Notes under the pieces: model-generated
What the model saw: the letters and a program-made list of their open reading frames with translations, nothing else
Told to the model about the DNA's origin: nothing
Database searches by the model: none
NCBI RefSeq assembly: GCF_947623445.1
Contig: NC_135246.1
Location: forward strand, 64,501 to 128,500
DNA from: Clavelina lepadiformis
Taxonomy: Eukaryota > Chordata > Ascidiacea > Aplousobranchia > Clavelinidae
DNA length: 64,000 nt
Reading direction: 5' to 3'
Translations under genes and position numbers: made by a program
Part shown: piece by piece, positions 47,601 through 58,700 of the stretch
Position numbering within the stretch: position 1 is the stretch's first letter
Layout of the letters: the number at the start of each line of letters is the position of its first letter

Positions 47601-49795
47601 GTAAGTCGGTGATTGCATGAAGACAATTTGAGTAAGTCGGTGATTGCATGAAGATTACTTATGTAAGTCAGTGACTGCATGAAGATAATTTGAGTAAGTT
47701 GATCATTGCATGAAGATAATAAAAATTATGTTTAGGCACTACTGCTGATATAATTGCAGCCACAATCACTCCAGTGATGGTCAATAAAGTGTTGATGACA
47801 TAAGTTTTTGTATTTCCAGGAACTTTCGCTGCGGAGCGCAAGGAAGAAGATTTAGCTTATGGCCTTGTCCACCCTCTGAACTCATTTGACCCCATCTATG
47901 TCCAGGTAAGCAAATGGAACTACCCCTTAAAGTGAGGGGCAAGTCCAAAAACAAGTTGATCTTATATGAATGAACACTACTCACTGAATATTCTCGTAAA
48001 ATGGTTTTGAAAATTAATTCTTGGTTAGGCAATTACAAGCAAAGGAAAATTGCAAAATTATTGTGACGTATATGAAGGCTCTTGTGATGTCATAGACTAT
48101 TCAATGAAGGCCAAAAACTGAGACTTTTCACGATTGTATTTTGTTTGAAATTACCTGACCATGAATTGTTTTTTTTAAAAATATTTTACCAAAATGTTCA
48201 GTTAATAGTGATCTTTGTAATAGTGTTTCCGTTAAAAGAACTACAAAGTTTTACTTCAAACCAGACACTTGCAACAATCATTGAATATCTAAATCATATT
48301 TCCCTGTGCAGCTTGGCTCACTGCAGAGCTTGTGCGTGCGCTTCTGGAACACGGAAGGTTTTTGGAATAAGATTTCTGTTCTCGTCAAAGGACCTGGATG
48401 GAGTCCGGGGAAGCCCCGTTGTGGAGACTTCAATGACCTCCCGCAGGTGAACAGCATAGCACGGTGCAGTGGCTTCACTGTGTGGGTGACACTCCACCTG
48501 GCCCTAATACTTTGTGCTTTCGATTACTCTTGTTATATTGTCGGGGTAAAATAGTGAAAATGTTTACTTGGGGCTTTCCGGAATCAATGAACGAAAATTC
48601 ACTTAAATTGAACAATTGTTCGATGAAGTCCCCACTAGCGCCATATAAGGCCAGTGATGGTGAAGTTTCTTTTTATCCTTGATATGAGGCTTATTTTTTC
48701 CTGACCTGCCCAAGTACTTTTTAATATTTAAGGATTTTGAAGCATGACTCACAAGTCTATTAATTCCAGGTCGAGAAACCGATCATCAAACACGATCCAA
48801 ATGTTTCCAACTGGATATCAGCTTATGCCTTGGTCCATTATGTGGGCTTGGTGCCGTTATACGACAAACTAATGCTCCTACGTCACACGCTGAGTGCTCC
48901 CAGCCAAGCACTTGACGTCACCATACAGATGAGCACGGCTATGTGTATGGGTTTTCTGTTTGATAAGAAGTGAGATTAATAGCTCATAATCACATTTTGT
49001 TTACAGTTTCCTTAACCCTATCCTAACCAGGCTCGCGAGTTTACTAAAAAACTAGGTGTGGCCGTCCCCGCTGTGCGGAAAACCAGCTGACCGCGAGAAG
49101 AGAACGAAAGAGAATAGTTAGTCGAGTTATTGGTGCGTAAATGAGTAATACGCTTCAATGCGGAGAGCAGAGAAAAGCAGAGGAAAATTATGAAAATATC
49201 GCAATATCTTAAAAATTACAAAATCCAACTTTATCAAACAAGCATGGACAGATAGCTGAACATTTTTTAGGAAAAGTCACCAAATTTCAAGTTTCTACAG
49301 CAAACAATGCAACTGTACGCCACGTTTTGATATGACAGTGTGCGGGAGAAGCCAAGCCCAGTTAGAATAGGGTTAAGAATATTCCAATGTTTTGATTATA
49401 CACGAATTGCTGTTTATAACATTTTAATTGCAACCCAGCGGTAGCCAAATTGTACCATGGTGTAACACATGGTGTCCTTGTCTTGCATTTCAAATGGAAT
49501 TATTCAATTGACGTCATGGAGAAAGACACTTAATGCGTACATTGTTTTGTAATAAAGTTATGACGAACGAGTAATCTGAGCAGAAATTACTTGCAGGCCG
49601 TATGCTTACTTCTCGGAGCTAGTTCGTTGCCTTCTGATAGCTACCTTCTTTGTGACGCAACAAACCGATCTGGAGGAGAGTCACGAGTTACCTGGCATAG
49701 TTGTGCAGGGACTGCAACAGCTTTATCTGCTCTCTGCCTTCATCTGGTTCCTGGTGCTTGTCATGGGCGACAGGGATAAAGGAAAACTTGATTAG
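44623..49795 (+). CDS. AGMO: Alkylglycerol monooxygenase (TMEM195), ten exons
   Basis: A membrane di-iron, tetrahydrobiopterin-dependent enzyme of the ER that cleaves the ether bond of alkylglycerols. Exons 44623-44769, 45485-45612, 45869-46023, 46553-46656, 46786-46897, 47218-47334, 47820-47905, 48312-48446, 48770-48969 and 49597-49795 join in frame and give 460 residues; human AGMO has 445. The fatty-acid hydroxylase histidine boxes are complete: HRLAH (139-143), HQTHH (152-156) and HHRVHHGRN (227-235), with the further conserved WIHTE between. FKGPGWGPGKPR of the human protein is matched by [12 protein letters not shown]. Several hydrophobic segments flank the boxes, and the C-terminal third is more diverged. 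The start [12 protein letters not shown] aligns just before the conserved [16 protein letters not shown] at 49977 is a likely poly(A) signal. Intron 6 holds a 31-bp tandem repeat and intron 9 a dispersed repeat. Confidence 0.96.
47467..47714 (+). repeat. 31-bp tandem repeat in AGMO intron 6
   Basis: Exactly eight units of 31 bp; the first six are almost identical and the last two diverged. Each unit contains GAGTAAGTCGG, a strong 5' splice-site-like sequence (six intact, the others GTAAGTC or GTAAGTT). Minus-strand ORFs here are by-products of the repeat. Confidence 0.95.
49010..49370 (-). repeat. Dispersed repeat in AGMO intron 9
   Basis: It starts with CCTTAACCCTATCCTAACC and includes CTGTGCGGAAAACCAGCTG. 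Parts match 4425-4500 (inverted), 7984-8060, 8290-8330 and 36970-37020. It ends near a second AGGGTTAAG at 49369, so the whole may be a ~360-bp element with inverted ends. Confidence 0.65.
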
Positions 49796-51234
49796 ACTTC
49801 CCGTGGGTTGACAATTGTGAAGATAATTGCTTTGAATCTGATTCAGAAACCACGTTTTTGCCTCTTCTAGTAATCTCTGTGATATTTCCTAACTTTTCTA
49901 TTTTCTTTTAATAATTAATTTGGTGCAATCATGGTCTGATTTATACTTAATCGCACTTTACTTCAATGAGCATCGCAATAAATCAGTGTTTTGCCGAACC
50001 AGCTTCTTAACTTGATGTAAACTAAACCTGGAGATGAATTTTGTCAGATGCAAGCAGTAAGGAGCACATTACAGCGTTACGTTATTTCCACGAAATTCAA
50101 TTCGGTTTGAATCTGAAGCCAGGACCTGAAACTTTAAGTGTGAACCGCAGGTTCCTTTATGGTCACAAATTTCGTCGAGATGCGCTATTATAGGTTAGGT
50201 CAGAGGTATTTGATCAACAATCGTCTAATTAAATCCGCCGGCAATAGGCTTATGACGTAACCTTCCCCTATACAGGCTCCCTTATTACGTTGACAAGCCA
50301 GAAAGCATATGGTCTTAAGGTGCCAGATTCCAATCTTCTGTTTGTAAAAACACTTCTGTCAGATTTTAACTTTTAAGACTAAGCCGCACGAGCAGGCCAA
50401 GAGATGAACTTTGGTTATAATAGGCTATTTGAGTGGCACGCCATTAGGAGCAATTTTAGACAAATGATAATTTAGCCCCAGAACCGTTTCACTGCTGAGA
50501 TAAAAGAACTAAGACTAATTATAGAATGATAAATCACATAAACAATGGCGGGATCTTTCTACTCTTGGTAAATGCACGAAAATGCGTTTCCAACTGCTGC
50601 AAAATATTATCTAATTTTTGTGTGAATATATTATAACACATCCATTATGGATGATATAGTCGCTTCACAAACCACAATGAGCTTCGTTTCCAAATTAGTA
50701 GGTCTTCATGATATCGTTCACTGATATGAACAAAAAACAACAAGTGTTGCTTCCACAAAGTACCGCAAGACAAAGCGGCGGGATTTTAAACGTGGATCCT
50801 TCAGATGATAAACAACTTTTTGGACTTGGGATAGATATTTCTCATTAATGTGACGTTGAGCGGCCACCACAACATTCAAATTTGGAGACGGAATTGTACT
50901 CTCTGAGCTATAGTTTTGCGATACTGGCTCGAACACAATTTTAACTCAAGAATTTCTGTAATGAAAAATGGCTTCAATTTGACGCCAATATTTCGGGAAT
51001 CCCCTGAATCTGAGTCATGTATTTCTGAGTGTTTTGGACTTGGTTGCCGGTTGGACCTGGGGAAGAAAGCTTATGCATACAAGTAGGCTTAAGGCAGATC
51101 TTCGTAACTCCTAGTTGTCCCGGTGACTGGGTAGTTTGCCATGGTCGGGAAAAATATTAATACGTTACACATCAGTCTGTAGTCAGTCTGTTGGCTGACA
51201 GTGGAAAGTTCGGCAGCTAGCCTATAGCCTATAC
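49796..51234. other. AGMO 3' region and intergenic spacer
   Basis: The AGMO 3' UTR probably ends near the AATAAA at 49977. The rest is AT-rich with no supported gene; the minus-strand ORF at 50718-50936 has no recognisable domain. Confidence 0.5.
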
Positions 51235-52090
51235 GCCCGGACTGCAGAGTATGGCCGTTTTCAGCAAGATCTTGGGTTCGCCAAACAACCAAAAATGACA
51301 AGTGCGGTGCGTAAAAATGTTCAGATGCAATGGAAGTTAAGTGCACAATTTCACAACAATGTACACAGTTTGATTTACTCAAACTTTAAATCAGTTGAAA
51401 ATTGGATGCACAGAAATTTTGTCCAAGTCGTTAAATTTAAAATAACACATCTTAAGTGCGGCACTGAAGCTCATGAAAAGCAACATTGAGTGCCATTGAT
51501 GCCAAACTCGGCAGCCTGAGCCTACGCTCAAGACTTAGATGCCAATTTTTCATCTTCACACCGACTTCTAATAAACAAACAAGTCACAGAAGATTGATTG
51601 AGCGCCAAACTATAATAAAGTGTTAAAGCTTTAGCTGTTCGGGCCGTCCCAACTGGAAGATATGGAAGTTTTCTCTGAGATCTCAGCCAATCTGCTCAAG
51701 TTGGTTGAAGACTCAAGTGTGGTTAAAATTATATTCAGTAGTGCACTTTAGGTGCATTAATTAGCACAATTATGTGCACTCAGCTTAATTCCAGGCTGCA
51801 GAGTTTGGCATAGGCTCACTCAATATTACTTTTCATGAGCTTCAGTGCCGCACTTAAGTTGCGTTATTCTGCACTTTATGACTTAGACGGAACTTCTGTG
51901 CACTCAATTTTCAACTGATTTAAAGTTTGAGTAAATCAAACTGTGTACATTGTTGTGTAATTGTGCACAAAGTGGGCACTTCCATTGCATCGGCGTATTT
52001 TTCTGCACAACGCTTGTCATTTTTTGTGATTTGGCGCATCCAAGATCTTGCTGAAATCAACTATTCTCTGCAGTCCGGAATATCGGGGGT
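51235..52090. repeat. Foldback element: long inverted repeat with ~270-bp arms
   Basis: The left arm (about 51235-51500) and right arm (about 51815-52090) are reverse complements with moderate divergence, running from CGGACTGCAGAGTATGGC to CCACTCAATGTTGCTTTTCA equivalents. Both arms hold several GTGCAC or GTGCATT motifs. The loop of ~315 bp is AT-rich. No transposase is present. The paired ORFs in the two arms are mirror images, not genes. Confidence 0.85.
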
Positions 52091-52730
52091 GCAGAAGCAA
52101 AATTCCACCAATTTTTAAACAACATGTAAAGTTTGAAACATTTTACATCACGTGCTTTACTGACCACATATCAGAATGTCAACTAAAAATTTACATGTTA
52201 CGTCAAAATCCATCACCTTGACTCTGCATGCACGAAACTCATCAACAAGCAGAATGTTTCTAAACATGTTCATGACGATTTTTAATCCAAGGAAAGTTTG
52301 TTATTTCAATGCCAATTTGTGGTACATTAGCAAAGAATTGAAGTTTTAGTGCACTAGGTCATATTTTGTGTCTTAACACACACAATTTCTCCTCGAAAAC
52401 TGCGTAAAACTTTCCGGTCTGGGTCATGTTGATTCTATGTGTGACAGAGATTACGATGCACTTTTTCACAATTAATCATGATTACTCTATGATATACATT
52501 TTATAATTATAAGAAACTTTTTCTAATCAATATTTGCAGGGGCTGAGTTGTATAGGTTCTGTTGAATAAACTGCCCAAATGTATCGTGCAATAAAAAACG
52601 AGAATTGTCCAAGGAAGTAAACGAAGTAACTTCCTGTGATGTGAGGCTGGATATGAGGCTGTTCCACTGCAGAAAGTTTTCGTCTTCATTTAAAAAAATT
52701 TATTGGCGAACTCAAGAATAAAGTCATAAA
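52091..52730. other. Spacer upstream of TRAPPC10
   Basis: AT-rich, no gene recognised. The TRAPPC10 promoter and 5' UTR should lie here; no TATA box or other clear element is visible. Confidence 0.5.
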
Positions 52731-55700
52731 ATGGACAACAAAACCACGCTATCTTGTAAGTATTTTTTGGGTGTGGTTTATAGCTTGAGGAGTTTTAAAT
52801 GAACTGTCAGAATTGTCGAAAAATTAGTTTCTTTTGCATAAATTATAAAGATCTCTTATAATAGAAAAGTGAGTTCCACAAAGTTAGCCATTTGGTTAAC
52901 GTTTAAATTATCTGACAGCCTATAATTTGAATGATGCACGGTGTAAGGTATTAACCAGATGAGCACGTTTCAAACTAAACGGATTTCGACCAACCCTTGC
53001 ATTTAAGCTATTTATAATTATTGGTTAAATGTCATATCAAAAGACTGGACAGTGGTGACATGTAATTGATGAAGCAACGGTTAAGATGAGACAAATCATG
53101 ACAATTAGACAATTTATATTTATGAGTGTTACATGACACACTTGTTAATTTGTGCAATGTCAATGAGGATACACATCTCGCGAAAAGTTTCAAATAAGAT
53201 TGTCTGTTATGTTTCAAAGCTGTTTTGAATCAGTTGATTTCCCGTGTTTAATGCCGTGACAGTTGCACAGAAGTGACGATTATGTCTAAAACTCTTTTTG
53301 AAGCTGATTGCAAACGAATGAAATGACCTAATTAGGTTCTTATTCATTCGGGCAAACCCACCTTGCCTCAGTTTCCTGTGGTTCGATCCAAGGCCTGTTA
53401 CTTGCTGCCCACATATTGAGGTGATATTCAGAATATGGCCACCGTCAGTAGTGTCCAGTTGGTGGAATGTATCTTAAATCTTTTCCATCTTTTCCACAGA
53501 TTCATATTCTGATTGCAGTGATGAGAACGTGTCCCTTACGATGTCATCCAGGTTGGCCGACTTGCTTTCCAACCACACGGTGGAGTGGCGCCACACCTAC
53601 GGACGTAACAACCACTCGTTGCAGCTTCGAGTCAAAATATTGCCTCTGACCCCGACCCTGCTCAATCGAACAGACCTCGTTACAAGGCCTTATTGCCATA
53701 TTTTCTGGACTGATTGCAGTGTAGGTGCAACTACTGTGAGCTGGTGTTTGTAATTAATATAATAAATAAGCTTTTCTGCAGATAACTATTAACACAAGGC
53801 CAAATATTTTTGTTGCTTTCTTGTTATATTGTGTTGGTGGTTCCATTGTCATATGCGTGGTTCTCGCAACAATGAGCTTGATAGAACTCCGTTAAGATCT
53901 AAATTTCCATAAATTATTATTTTCAGGACTTGGATATCTATCGCTCCTCTGTGAAGGCAGAGATTGTGTCCTGGTTGAATCTTCTCTCGACTAAAGAGAA
54001 CTCGGAGTGGATGATTGTGGTCATCATGGGAGACGTCTTGTCCAGGTTGAGCAAAGCAAAACTCCAGCTGCCTCGGATGTCAATCACAGACAAAGTGAAG
54101 ACCGACTTCTGCTCTAAACAGCCAGAGAGGTTTTTCATTTGCCACAATGTTGTAAATGATTAGCTATGATGTCACAAATGTTATAAATGATTAGCTATGA
54201 TGTCACAAATGTTATAAATGATTAGCTATGATGTCACAAATGTTATAAATGATTAGCTATGATGTCACAAATGTTATAAATGATTAGCTATGATGTCACA
54301 AATGTTATAAATGATTAGTTATGATGTCACAAATGTTTCAGATAGTTAATATTGCTTAGAGTTAGTTACCGGTATGAACAGAGTTACTTATTTCGTCGTC
54401 GAACAGGTTTCACGTGTTGCACGACCCGACAAATGACTCGGGCAAGAGCATAGAGTCGTGGTCATCACTGGTGATGAAAGTCAGTAACATCACGGTGCGA
54501 TGCATGGAGAGTGTCGTTTCAAAATACGAGGATCATGTTCGATCGGAGAGAGAGAGGAGAAATGAGAAGTCTTGGGACTTCTGTGTTTACTTCATCCTGC
54601 AGGTGCAATCCCAAATCATCTCCTGTTCCAGACATCCTGTCATATTTTTCATCTGATCCGTCAGAATAACATTTACAGTGAGTTTGTGTCCAGGAGGAGC
54701 TCGCCTTCATGTACGAGATGCTGGGGATGTTGAGCTCGGCCTTGGTGCAGTACGATGAGCTCGATGCCATGTTTACTCAGTACGTCTTGAACGCTGATGC
54801 TGGAGGTAAGTGAAGTATGTTTTTGTGTCACTTGGTGTGAGAATTAGTGATGGAGAAAATAATTTGTGTTCATTGTACGAGTAAGTGGGTGTCTACAAAA
54901 CTTTCTTTGACTCCTTGTCAAGACGTCGCGCACTGGCTGTCACAATTCAGCCGACCGATTGTGCGATGGCATCCTCTGCTGCTCTGGAAGAGTGTCGACA
55001 ACGAAGCAAGGAAAACTATCGTGGAAGGTCGTGCCTCGTTGATTGACATCCGAAACTACCTCTTCTCACGTCTCTGCCATCTTCTCTTTGAAATGGGGAG
55101 ATCAAGTGAAGTGACACAACGAATGCATTTCTTCCTGCACTCGATAGTGAACGAGATCTCGATATTAGAGGTGGGCAACCTCACGTTTTTGTGGGTATTT
55201 GGACCAGCTCTTCACGTAATTTAATGTTCGTCACATCCAGATAGAGATACCTAGAGGTGCAGTGGCATGCTGGGTGTTTATGTGCTGCTTGGAGCTTGTT
55301 GAAGCGCTGAAGCGACGAGTGGATTTGCAAAATGACGAGGCAAAAGATGGTGGCAGTGTGGAAACATCCGACATGACAAGCGAGATGCTGATCTTGGAAA
55401 ACGCGAGTTTGTGGAACATCGCGAGGATGAAGGTTAGATCATGAGCATCTCATCTTGGGATTTTGATGCTCGACACACATCGGTCGTAGCTCTGTGATGG
55501 AGGCATCATACTAAAAGCTTCCCAGCAAATTAGGAATCGAAAATGCCTGACATGTGTTTCAGTTGTATTCCCTTGGAAATTCCTGTGGCCTGCTCCCAGG
55601 GATGTCGCCAACATCGGAGCAACTCCAGATGGTCGTGGATCTTCTTGCTGGCATGAGTGATGGGAGGGAGTGTGGAGAGTTTGATAACTCCCCATCATTG

Positions 55701-58700
55701 GTGGGTCCGTCCTTCCATGGAGCTTTTGTTCATTTGCCGACCACATTTATATGAAAAATTTCACAACATTTCAGATTTTGAGGGAGGCTTTGTCATCCGC
55801 AAACAACTTTCAGCGTCACTACTTTGATCTCTCTGAACTTTCCATGGGAACTTTTAAACACATGGGGCGCTATCGAGCCGCACGAAGCATTGGAAGCGAT
55901 TTGGCAAGCTTCTATTTGTAGGTAGCTCTGCATATGGACTTGGAGGTTGATCATCTTATGACATCACTTACACCATTCTAGAATGATGGGTGATCCATCG
56001 AAAGCTGAGAGTTATCTCGTCGATGCAGTTCGTATTTTTGCCAACGATGGCTGGATGGTCTTGTACTCGAGAGCCAATCAGATCCTTGCAAGATGTTACA
56101 AAGAAATGAATAACGTCCGAAAGTAAGTTGCCGTAGATGGCAGATGTGCTGAGGAATTGCTTACTTGCTTCCTTCATTCAGATATATCCGACTCTGCTAT
56201 GCGCTGATGTGTGACTCCAGTTTGAGCTCCGATGAAAGATCATTTTATTGCAGCGAGTTGCAGTCAGTGACTCCACGTTTGGTTGATCGAAACCTCTCTA
56301 TCAACATCTGGCCACTCGCCACCGTAACGTGAGATGTTTATGGAATTAAACTTTGTAAATTTGGCCCCTGGGAGAGGCATTGGTCCAATATTTTACCTGT
56401 TAACTTTGTACATGTAGGTCAATTCGTTTTATTCCGGCAAGGACCAGGTTCAAAAAGCACTCAGAGCACAAAATTGAAGTTTTGATAAAATGTTTCGCGA
56501 CCGCCTCCATCAACTTTGACAACGTTCAGATCAGTCTTGACCGTGACGACCTTGATGATGACGTATCAAGGCCAAGTGCATTTGATGTGGACACGGCAAG
56601 TACTTCATCCTTATTCAAGGTAAGTTGAAGAGTGCACAATTGATCAGTAGTGGTGTGTAAGATAGAGCATAGAGTATAACTCGGAATTTTGATGGTTGTG
56701 ACATCACAACATGAAAGGAATGTGTTTTATCACAAACTGTTGTTGAGGAAACTTGAAATTAGTTGTTCAGCTATCTATTGATAAAAATTGAGGTGGCCAC
56801 CTTCTGAACAACCAATTTCGTTTCAGATTTTTGTCTCAACCTTCATAGAAATAATTAAAAAGCTTGTTTTCCATCTTTGTTCCGGTGTTAATGTGCTGAG
56901 CTCACTCGATGGGTGTTGACACTTACAATTCAGACAGATCACGAAAATAGTTTCATAAAAAGCTTAAACATCTGCCCACCTTGACTAACGACCAACTCAT
57001 ATACATGCGTGGTTGGGTTATGTGATGTCTGTTGATATCAATATATCATACTGTATAGGTTCAGATTGAAAGTGATGATGATGACACGGCAGCATCTAGC
57101 GGTCAAGTCGGTCCGAGCAGAATGGCCACAGGTGGCGTGTATTTGCCAACATTGGTTCTATGTGGTCAGTTCATAGGTGAGTTATCTTCGTGTTTATTTT
57201 ATCCTCTTCAGTGAATCAACCGCGGAAGCGTCGACGTCATCCTTCATCTCTTAGTAGCAGGGACTTCATGACTCAGCAGTTTGCATCAATCGACTCGAAT
57301 GGTTTGATCAAGGTAAGATGCGACGTAGCACTGACCAGGTATGGTTGCTCGTGCTCTGTTTTCATCCGAATCACTTGTTGGAGCAGTTGCTTACTCTGAG
57401 CTATGCCGAGAATTCAATGAAATCGCGATCCAACCCGTCAACTACTCTCCTCAATCTTGGTGAACATAAAGAAGAAGACAAGGTAGAAGGTAAAACATCA
57501 TTAACGTCGGTCATTTCGCAAAATCATCCCCATCTTCTCACAGGAAGGCGCTATTGTCTGGTCTGGACTGACTTGTAAACGAGCACACGAGGTTCTGCGG
57601 CGTCAGGATTCGAGTCATTCTCACTTTGGCAAGCATTCGATTGTTAGCTCAGTTACCATGGAAACGTACAGCTGTTGTTTAAGCGCATCTGAGGTCACTT
57701 TGCACCCAGGAGATAATTTGTTGCAAATTCCCCTTAAAGTAAGACATGGCTAGGCCCCATTGGAATATGATCTACCAATCCTCTTGTAGTTTTGCATCTT
57801 ATCAGCCTAACTACCAATCCTCTTGTAGTTTTTCATCTTATCAGCCTAACTACCAATCCTCTTGTATTTTTGCATCTTATCAGCCTAACTACCAATCCTC
57901 TTGTAGTTTTGCGTCTTATCAGCCTAACTACCAATCCTCTTGTATTTTTGCATCTTATCAGCCTAACTACCGATTCTCTTGTATTTCTGCATCTTATCAG
58001 CCTAACTACCGATTCTCTTGTATTTCTGCATCTTATCAGCCTAACTGCCAATTCTTTTCAGACTGACGTGGTCGGTTGTTTTCAACTCCAACAACTTCGA
58101 ATGATTTTGTCAAAAACTTTTTTCGTCCTTCCTCGGATTTTCCCGCTAATAAGCTACAAAGTCACCAACAAGATTCCAACTTTCCATGTCAGGCCAACAA
58201 ACGGGTGAGGCTCATCGCATTGTGAATGTTTTATTCGATTATGATGACATAGTCGTTGAAAGGAGACTTTTGTGTCATTGATGTACAGGCTGGTGTGTGG
58301 TGTCACAGAGGAAATAGAACTCATCATAAAAATGGGCGACTATGAAATTTTTTTGGATGAAAACGACGCAACCGTACACATAGATATCTCAGATGGCATT
58401 CAAATTTTGTGTCCTGTCCATTGCTCCGTCTTCTCAGTACAAGGTCAATGGACCACATTTGCTACATGTTGACTTTGCCAGTTATAGATTCGTAACATTG
58501 TGCTTCTGTTAGATAAAGAAGCTCAGTCCTCTAGTCCGTGCTCATTTTCACGTGATGGACCTCATCTCAAGTTAAAGATACCATCTGTGACGTCACAATG
58601 CTCTATTGTGTTTCAGCTGGTCATCGTGTGTTGCATTGCGCCCACGGTGGTGACACTAGGTGAGTGGAATGTGGACTTTGTGGAAGTTTTTTTTACATTT

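Noticed and set aside
47205-47680. Minus-strand ORFs with repeated [10 protein letters not shown]-type peptide
   Set aside because: Produced by the 31-bp intronic repeat and opposite to AGMO; no supporting signals.
51089-52118. Two similar ORFs (MSKSNCVHCC start) as a duplicated gene
   Set aside because: They are the mirror-image arms of the foldback element, so the similarity comes from the inverted repeat.
57746-58208. ORFs coding 13-residue repeats (SYQPNYQSS type)
   Set aside because: They lie in TRAPPC10 intron 16. The period of 39 keeps frames open, and reading through from exon 16 meets a stop before the repeat.
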